DNA of 64,000 bases from assembly GCA_018296165.2 (NCBI GenBank), contig JACKQL020000022.1, positions 434,001-498,000 on the forward strand, in the 5' to 3' direction. Below, piece by piece: positions 58,401 to 64,000 of this stretch. The position numbers were made by a program, and so were the translations under genes. Origin of the DNA: Termitomyces sp. T153. Lineage: Eukaryota; Basidiomycota; Agaricomycetes; Agaricales; Lyophyllaceae. The notes under the pieces are model-generated. The model ran no database searches, had not been told where the DNA came from, and saw only the letters and a list, made by a program, of their open reading frames with translations. Each line of letters starts with the position of its first letter. Positions within the stretch are counted from its first letter, which is position 1.

Positions 58401-59254
58401 CTGGACAATTCAAAAAGGTCACAGCCTGGATAGAGAGTAAATATGGAATCAGAGGCATTGCCATCTCTCCATACAACTCTCAAGCTAATGGCAAAATTGA
58501 AAGACCACATTGGGATGTCAGGCAGGCTTTATTCAAAGCTTGTGAAGATCACACTAAATGGTTTTGGTTCTTCTTCCATGTAATGTGGAGTGATCGCATT
58601 ACTATTCGGCAGAGATTTGGGTGTTCACCATACTTCATGGTCACTGGAGCTCATCCAACTCTACCTTTGGACTTAGTAGAGGCTACCTGGTTAATAGAAT
58701 TACCAGAAGGACCATTATCTACAGAAGAGCTGATTGGGTATTGTGCTAGGGCTTTAGCCAAGCACCACCAGCATGTAGAAGAGATGAGGGAGAGAGTTGG
58801 GAAGGACAAACTCCAATGGGCCTTGAAGTTTGCAGAAGAGCATAAACACTCTATCAAAGACTTCAATTTCAAGCCTTTGGACTTAGTCTTGGTCAAGAAT
58901 ATGATTACAGAAAGTTCACACAGTGCTAAAATGCTGCCCCGTTTTCATGGTCCAATGGTAGTAATTGCTAAGACCAAGGGTGGTAATTACATTGTGGCAG
59001 AACTGGATGGGTCAGTTTGGCAGACCAGAGTTGCAGCTTTTAGAGTAGTCCCTTATAAAGCTCAAAGACAATTGGAGCTATCCCAGAGCCTAGAGCAATG
59101 GGTAGATATCACTCCAGAAAAGTTAAAAGAGTTAAGGGAGGAACTACAAAGGCCTACCATAAATGCTGTGTCAGATTTGTCATTCGGATCTATAAAGCTT
59201 CATGAGCCTCTAGATGATGACATGATAAAGTCGGACAATAGCCCCGAAAGTTGA
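55463..59254 (+). CDS. gypsy-C Pol: reverse transcriptase, RNase H, integrase
   Basis: An uninterrupted frame of about 1263 residues from its first ATG; it is open from 55409. Reverse transcriptase starts near 56070 (PWVLKNIPIAPG), with GGIFDLYVGYDE and the catalytic WPYIDDVPIRG at about 56520. RNase H follows near 57040 (VLSVDTSWMAVGFG, KRELYGLMRAL, VVETDAKYS). The integrase zinc finger is HDALGHRGTYATK and CHNCQIRQ (58020-58150). The core has HIDTMHM, GIITDNAGQFKK and NGKIERPH for D, D and E. A GPY/F-like module ends the protein (RFHGPMVVIAKTKGGNYIV). No chromodomain is seen. All catalytic residues are present. Confidence 0.93.
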   Translation: MLGEKENGEVIVTGYTINHSGFKTLELRDVYLQAFAAEGDMRGRDEKTLAAYLNKQLCQIPEELEEVLVQQESLELEAGVGETAQVFSKKYKPVARKVRPVLGTSPEEFRIERCITGDPLADIPQLDPNPPEFKPTGRYTAECKEIIDQVHGDGFLWPEEMKAVHHLMMLQDEAFAWDDSQRGRLKEEFFPPVVMPVIPHTPWVLKNIPIAPGLRDKICQMIKQKIEAGVYEPSNSSYRSQWFTVLKKDGESLRIVHSLEPLNKVTIAHSGLPPATEELASHFAGRACGGIFDLYVGYDERVLDVKSRDYTTFQTPFGALRLVTLPMGWTNSVPIFHDDITFILKDEIPHVTWPYIDDVPIRGPPHRYELPDGGYEVIPENPGIRRFVWEHLQNVNRVLQRIKYAGGTFSGKKSVVCADEIVVVGHRCSYEGQKPETKRLAIVMGWGDCQDKSDVRAFLGTCGTFRMFIKDYAKVAAPINKLTQNHTPFVWGEEQQSAMAQLKKLLAESAPLKPLDYESGGAVVLSVDTSWMAVGFGIFQEAPGNPKQHTCAKLGSITMDEREARFSQPKRELYGLMRALQANKYWQVGCRKLVVETDAKYSKGMLSNPGVGPNATIMRWIEDVLLYHFTLRHVPGETFSVDGLSRRLKWPGDEEYPPVNPELVDNPKTMHFEYPDKTNNELGWEDWEPLALEEFADQINTRGGYLHTVAIEVSDFEQELDRARSQEMELRKAVLSQQQTSRVDPVAVLSLSQPLLPTEGTEEEKEADLQAYLEHRKGSESEQWDDLLPIVQSWLQDPSKEPESLKGWDPDKFKRFARQFFFDQKGRLYKRNHEARHKLVVNIDKRIFMLKSAHDALGHRGTYATKMLIQEQFWWPGIDGDVQWYVGTCHNCQIRQKTVVNRAPTVTYTPSIFQTIHIDTMHMTPASNGCKYIVHGRCALSSWMEGRPLRKENHKTIGQWLFEDVICRWGCIAGIITDNAGQFKKVTAWIESKYGIRGIAISPYNSQANGKIERPHWDVRQALFKACEDHTKWFWFFFHVMWSDRITIRQRFGCSPYFMVTGAHPTLPLDLVEATWLIELPEGPLSTEELIGYCARALAKHHQHVEEMRERVGKDKLQWALKFAEEHKHSIKDFNFKPLDLVLVKNMITESSHSAKMLPRFHGPMVVIAKTKGGNYIVAELDGSVWQTRVAAFRVVPYKAQRQLELSQSLEQWVDITPEKLKELREELQRPTINAVSDLSFGSIKLHEPLDDDMIKSDNSPES

Positions 59255-59435
59255 CGAAAAGTTTAAATTTTGCTTAAAATCAAAAATAAGTTAAAAAGAC
59301 TTAAGATCACATGTTTTCGGGGTTAAGGGCATTATATTTGGGGGTTGCGAATTAAGGAAATAAAAGGGGAAATTTTGTTATGAGTGGGGTGGTCAAAAAT
59401 AACTACGTTAATTTAAGCAAAGGCAGCGCCAATGC
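59255..59435. other. AT-rich spacer between convergent pol and antisense gene
   Basis: Low-complexity AT-rich stretch (AAAATCAAAAATAAG, TTAAAAAGAC) lying between the ends of two converging frames, so a likely site of 3' ends for both. Confidence 0.4.
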
Positions 59436-60748
59436 TTACAACGTGGTGGCCTCTTGTACGAGTACGGGGGGACAGGGATTTTTCGGGGAGGAAGGGGTGA
59501 TTTCAATATCAGAATCGGAATCAACGATCTGGGTCTCTAAAGTAAATAAAAGCAAGTTGGGAAAGTTAAAAAGGGAGAAATACCTCAGGCAAAACTTGCA
59601 GATCGCTGAGCAGATCTCCGGTGCGTTCGACGTTGGAGGGGCCGAGAGTTTTGTCGAGACGAGCAAGGCGAACTGAGATAAGCTTATAAACTTGAAGGGC
59701 GATGTCGAGAGAATAAAGTTGTTGCTGGGCAGCGAGCTGAACGGCCTCACAATGTTTTTGAAGGTCGGCACGAGGGAGAAGAGCGTCGTCATCGGCAAGC
59801 TGGACAGTTTCGAGGGCGGCGTCGACCTGGCCGAGAAGCGAAAGCACGGCCTCGCTTCCAGGTTTGAGGTTGGCTGGGGGGAAAGGTCAGGAACAACAAA
59901 AAGAAAAGATGGGGATAAGGGACGGACAGAAGGCAGGAAGAACCTTAAGTTTTTTGGGTTTAGGCTTGCCATCAGGCTCCGTCTGTGATAAAAGAAGGGA
60001 TAAGATGTCGAAACGATGAGCGAGCAAGTCGAGTTTGTAAGCTAGACTTACGTTAGCTCGCCATTTGCCAGAACAAATAAGGGACGGACCTCACATGTCG
60101 ACGTCCTGATCCTGAGTTCGCCGCTTCAGCTGAAGGGGTAAGACAGCAGCCAAACAAAAGAAGAAGGGATTAAGGCATACCTCCTCTGCTTCCCGCTGGC
60201 GTTGGACCTCTGCTTCCCGCTGACGTTGGACCTCGCAACGATTTTTTTCGATTTGAAGGATAGTGTCGGTGAACGTGAGAAAGGACTGGACGTCGGTGGA
60301 GTTGTTTGCAACATTGCGATTGATCACAGGGAGGGTGGCGGTCAGGGAGTCAAAAAGACCCTTTTGCTTGGCAATACGCAGGAAGTCGGCCTGGTCGGCG
60401 AAGCGCTGAAGTAAGGGGAAGAAGGATGAAGAAGGTAAAAGAAAAGACGAAAAGGGAACTCACCAGCTGCATGGTGCCGAGATATCGGGCGCGGTCAGCC
60501 CGAGTACCAGGGATGCCAGCTGCGACCCTGCAGAAGCCAATAATGGCCTGGGCAAACAGGGGAAGCTGGAGGATGGCTAGGATAACTTGTTGCGCGTCAC
60601 GCTTAACAGAGCGCTGAAGAAGGGCAAAATTGTCGGGCGAGTCTTGGCCAGAACTTGGACGAGCGGTTGGAGGTGCGCGAGGAAGTTTGGCGGCAGGACC
60701 CGCAGGGTTTTTGCGAGGCGCGGTAGGAATAAGATGGTTGGGTGCCAT
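59436..60748 (-). CDS. gypsy-C antisense gene, six exons, about 350 aa, helical protein of unknown function
   Basis: Read on the minus strand the exons are 60748-60464, 60405-60181, 60129-60095, 60046-59928, 59873-59584 and 59534-59436. Introns are 58, 51, 48, 54 and 49 nt, all GT-AG, and the joined frame has no stop over 1053 nt. The start is ATG 60748 with a Pro/Ala-rich N-terminus. A helical region follows (NFALLQRSVKRDAQQVILAIL, DFLRIAKQKGLFDSL), then a charged repeat QRQREAEVQRQREAEE, LAYKLDLLAHRFDILSLLL, a basic KPKPKKLK, and a long helix with ALETVQLADDDALL and HCEAVQLAAQQQLYSL. The acidic end IVDSDSDIEI resembles a SUMO-interacting motif. Composition is CpG- and GC-richer than gag-pol. 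I recognise no enzyme family. The third and fifth introns' exact acceptors are my choice to keep frame. Confidence 0.72.
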
Positions 60749-60930
60749 TGCTGCAGGAGGGATGGGTCGTGGTGAGCGCGTCCTTATAGGACAGCGGATG
60801 CGATCGAAGAAAAAGAAAAATTTGAACGAAAAATTGAATTCTTTGTCGAAATTTTCTGGGGGTGATCACGTGCGTGAACAAGTTTTCCGACAAAAACACA
60901 GGAGACCTGACTGGGGGCAGTCAGTAAAAT
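60749..60930 (-). promoter_or_regulatory. Presumed promoter region of the antisense gene
   Basis: The only DNA between the antisense start and the 3' LTR. No clear TATA box is seen on the minus strand; the LTR beyond it could also supply promoter activity. Inference from position. Confidence 0.3.
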
Positions 60931-60943
60931 GGTGTGGGGGAGG
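60931..60943 (+). promoter_or_regulatory. gypsy-C polypurine tract
   Basis: GGTGTGGGGGAGG directly before the 3' LTR. Confidence 0.75.
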
Positions 60944-61834
60944 TGATACGCCTGTCTCGAGTACGAGACAGGTTGAATATACTTAAAAGAAAGATAAGGA
61001 AATACCATTCAAAACAAGCTGAAAACCGTAAGCTTGGGTAAATGTCGAAAACTGTAGACATAAAAACCTTACCTAGTATAAAAAGAATAGCACCAAAGAA
61101 CCCAAGAAAGCACGCATTGAATGACGCCAACAGGACCTATGACGTCGAGAACAGCTGGTCACGCATGTGATCAACGATCAATGGCTGTGCTTGGCAAAAA
61201 CTGGCTAGAACAGCTAACCAATGCCGAGGACAGCCATAGACGTCTGAATGCATGGCAAAAACCCTGCCTCCCCTCGACACCGCACGCCAGACCGTCCAGA
61301 GACCAGACCTAGCCACCATACAAACTACGCGGAGCCTGGTAAGAGAGGAGTGGAAAAAGAAAAAGAATGAGAAAAAGAGGTCGGACAAACGGATAACCGA
61401 ATAACGCCGACCCAGCACGTCATCGCAAACGGCCAGCCAATAACGGAGAAAGGCCAAGAAAAACCACGCGGTACACCTATGGGCACGTATGAAAAGGAGC
61501 CAGGTCCGTGCGCGTACAACGACCTATAAAAAGGAGAGCAGGATTGGGGGAGAGGGCAAGCAACGACGTACCACGGCTCGGCTAGCCCCAGGGAGCGGCT
61601 AACTTAGGCTTACGAGTATTTAGTTGGTTCGGGTTTTTATTTATATATATATATTTGAGCCCATTCAAAAGTTCGAGACCATCTCAACTAGCAAATAAAT
61701 CAATTTAATTATTATCTACGACTATAAATGTCTAAGTGAGCTTTCGTGTAACCTAAGCCTCCAAACTCTGTGAGAGTAAAGTTTGATCCGTTGATCCGAT
61801 CAATTGACGACATCAAAACTTACATTTCGCATCA
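60944..61834 (+). repeat. gypsy-C 3' LTR
   Basis: 891 bp, same ends as the 5' LTR and aligning without gaps. Confidence 0.95.
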
Positions 61835-64000
61835 ATACCATTCATGAGAAGCCTGTTTGAGTCCGTATAGGGCACGTAAAGCACGATTGACTTTCTTTGG
61901 GTTGGGGTCGGGGAAACCAGGTATCTGTTTCAAGTATATCTCATGCGTTAGCGGTGCGTTGAGAAAGGCAGTCTTGACATCAAAACAAAAGAGTTCGAGG
62001 TTATGAAGTGCTGCGTATGCCAGTGTGATTCGGATACTCGTCATCTTGGCGACTGGAGCGTACGTGGAACCATAGTCCTCTGGACGTTGGCTAAAGCCTT
62101 GTGCAACTAACTGAGCTTTCTCTTTCCCTGCGATTGTTGTACCGTCTGGATTATATTTGTGAGCATATACCCATCTTACTCCAATTGCTTTTCGACCCAG
62201 TGGAAGATCTGTAGGTGTGAAAAAATTTGAGCACAAAGACTCTCAACTTCTCGTTCCATTGCTGCTTGCCATATGTGGGCATCGCTATGATGTGTTGCTT
62301 CATAATAGTTTTCTGGTGGTTTGGTAAGATCGTATTGTCGAGGCGTTCGAAAACGAAGAGGATCAGGTCCATAAGTAATATAGGCTTTGAAATCTGAGAG
62401 AACAGGTACTTCCAGTGAAGTTAGATCATCAACTGAATCAGAGAAATTGGCAGTTGCCATCAATGCATTTATATCGAGTATTGCTGATAGTCCTTGATGA
62501 GGATTGAGTCGAGATTGTCAATTAGCTCGAAGACGTGTGAGTTTTTCGTTTCGTTGTGCTATTTCTTCTATGAAGGCTTGTCCTGCAGGTGTATGTTTTA
62601 TCGTTCATTTTGGTCGAGAGTGATTTGATTCTGATGGTTGTAGAGGTTCGATATATTGATCAGATTGCGCTATTGTAGGTGATACAGTTTGAGGACAAAG
62701 AGAGAGAGATGGTTCGATTTCGGTTTCTTGTGCCTCTGATGTACGATCCGGAGATTGGGATTTTGTTTGAGATGATGAAGCTTTAAGATGACCACGAGTA
62801 TTTTCATTGAATATAACATCCCTTGAAAAGAAATATCGACCGTTCATGTCACGAACACGCCAGCCTATTCGATTTTCATCATAACCTATGAAAATTGCTT
62901 CAAATCTACGTATATCCCCTTTTCGGCGAGTTTCTTTAGGATGAAGGACAAAGCACTGGCAACCCCATACGCGAAGGTGTGATAAGTCGGGCTTGGAACC
63001 TTCCATGACTTCAAAGGGTGTTACAAGTGTCGGTAGAGTCGATGTTGGTAATCGGTTTCGAAGATACTGTGCAGTAAGGATAGCATCACCTAGAAAAGAC
63101 ATGGGTAGGCCAGATTCTGCCATCAGTGTTTGAGCTGTATCTTCAATTGTCCTAATATATCTTTCAGCCTTTCCATTCTGCTGGTGGGCATAAGGTGCTG
63201 TTGGTTGTATGATGATGCCTTGTTCATTGAGGAAATCTCGTAGATTACCCTGGATGAATTCCTTCGCACCATCGCAACGTACTGCTCGAACTTTATTTCC
63301 TGATTTCAGTTCCCATTGAGCAGCTGTTGACTTGAAATGATCACAGGCCTGATCACACGTGGTAAGTAATGCAGTACTCCCGAGATTAGAGAAATCGTCT
63401 AGAATGGAGTGGAAATGATGGGAATGTCCATTCGCAAATTGTACAGGAAATGGACCACAAGAGTCCATGTGTAACAATTCACATATGTCATTTGCGTGAC
63501 AACCAAAATTGTCATAAGGGCAAGCTGGTTGTTTACCAAGGATGCAAGGAATGCAATGATCATCTTCTATTCAGCCAACGTATTCAACCCCAGATGCGTA
63601 GTTCTTAGTCAAAGCAGCTCGAGTTGTATCTTGACTAGGATGACCAAAATGACGATGCCAGAGGGTAGCTGTAGCGGGAATTCTTGGAAACAATGTTTGT
63701 GGCGTTTCTAAGGCAGGAAAGGCCACGGAACTATCATGAATAGGTAATACAAAATCACAATATAGAAACGAGAGCTTATTGTGGATCGTTGCCTGCATAG
63801 CTTTGCCTTGGAGTTCATGAAAAGATGATGGGAAGAAAATTGATGCGGATTCATGTTCGAAAAGAAGAGTCAGATTGTTTTCGACCATGGTTCCAACCGA
63901 TAATAGATTGATTGGGATATCTGGAGCATAAAGACAGTCTGGTAGCTTGAGTATGACGTTCTTTCCATTTACATGAGCTCGAAAACGGACTTCACCCCAA
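61835..64000 (-). pseudogene. copia-3 Pol, N-terminal part (pre-integrase, integrase, start of reverse transcriptase), partial at window end
   Basis: Minus strand, running in from beyond 64000. GAG-pre-integrase has LWHRHFGHPSQDTTRAAL (near 63640) and CIPCILGKQPA. The integrase core has LLHMDSCGPFPVQF, VRAVRCDGAKEF and APYAHQQNGKAERYIRTIED (63140-63480). Reverse transcriptase starts with AIGVRWVYAHKYNPDGT and FDVKTAFLNAPLTHEIY and reaches QASHEWY at the gypsy-C insertion site. Lesions: TGA stops at about 63571 and 62605 where Arg CGA fits, and a frameshift near 62225. It was therefore already dead, or died independently, next to the still-intact gypsy-C. Confidence 0.9.

Larger units (their letters stand above)
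51883..61834 (+). mobile_element. gypsy-C: nearly intact Ty3/gypsy retrotransposon with an antisense gene
   Basis: 9952 bp with 891 bp LTRs that differ at only 11 positions by my count, and a 4 bp target duplication ATAC (51879-51882 and 61835-61838). Removing it with one ATAC restores the copia-3 reverse transcriptase frame exactly. It has a tRNA-type primer site, a polypurine tract, three long ORFs (Gag, protease, Pol) each one frame back from the previous one, and a six-exon gene on the opposite strand between Pol and the 3' LTR. No stop interrupts any ORF. It is the youngest insertion in the window. Confidence 0.95.

Noticed and set aside
52076..61457. 106-codon minus-strand frames in both gypsy-C LTRs (52076-52396 and 61137-61457)
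   Set aside because: They are identical because the LTRs are, lie across the promoter region, and show no protein-like pattern or introns.
1..64000. tRNA, rRNA or other structured RNA genes
   Set aside because: I looked for tRNA A and B boxes and rRNA-like stretches and found none.

Overview
The window looks like a piece of a mushroom-type basidiomycete (Agaricomycetes) chromosome. Protein-coding genes are split by many 43-71 nt GT-AG introns, and the transposons (a Plavaka/CACTA transposase, Ty1/copia and Ty3/gypsy elements, a Tc1-like element) fit that group. Two kinds of DNA alternate. Host genes and the young element are rich in CpG. Most of 1-7000 and 15660-35000 is almost free of CpG and full of CGA-to-TGA stops, as expected for methylated, decaying repeats.

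Host genes sit in two islands. The first (about 7.1-14.3 kb) holds a 13-exon phosphatidylserine decarboxylase of the C2-domain type (PSD2-like, 1200 aa) and a small secreted DUF4430-like protein. The second (about 47.4-49.9 kb) holds a two-exon indoleamine 2,3-dioxygenase (437 aa) and, convergent to it, an unidentified spliced gene on the minus strand.

Everything else is transposons, often nested. At 0.4-2.8 kb a Tc1-like element is cut by a solo LTR. At 4.6-6.9 kb lie two arrays of a 59-61 bp repeat, each ending in the same hairpin module. From 14.5 to 27.3 kb a copia remnant abuts a Plavaka transposase, which is split by a solo LTR and by a complete decayed copia element (19415-27182) that itself carries three solo LTRs. 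From 27.3 to 35.4 kb are gypsy and copia remnants with two copies of a small MITE family. A full-length decayed gypsy (gypsy-A, 35397-46041) has 948 bp LTRs and a 5 bp target duplication. From 50.0 kb to the end a minus-strand copia element (copia-3) is split by a nearly intact gypsy (gypsy-C, 51883-61834) with 891 bp LTRs and a 4 bp target duplication.

Two observations stand out. First, both full-length gypsy elements carry, between pol and the 3' LTR, a multi-exon gene on the strand opposite to gag-pol. In gypsy-C it can be read as six exons coding for about 350 aa with all junctions in frame. In gypsy-A it is decayed but still shows paired cysteine clusters and a coiled coil. Second, the primer-binding site of gypsy-A (36346-36357) is a perfect 12 nt reverse complement of the LTR sequence lying 32 bp below its TATA box, the arrangement of self-priming Tf1-type retrotransposons. 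All splice models, element limits and identities were read by eye; nothing was aligned or searched.
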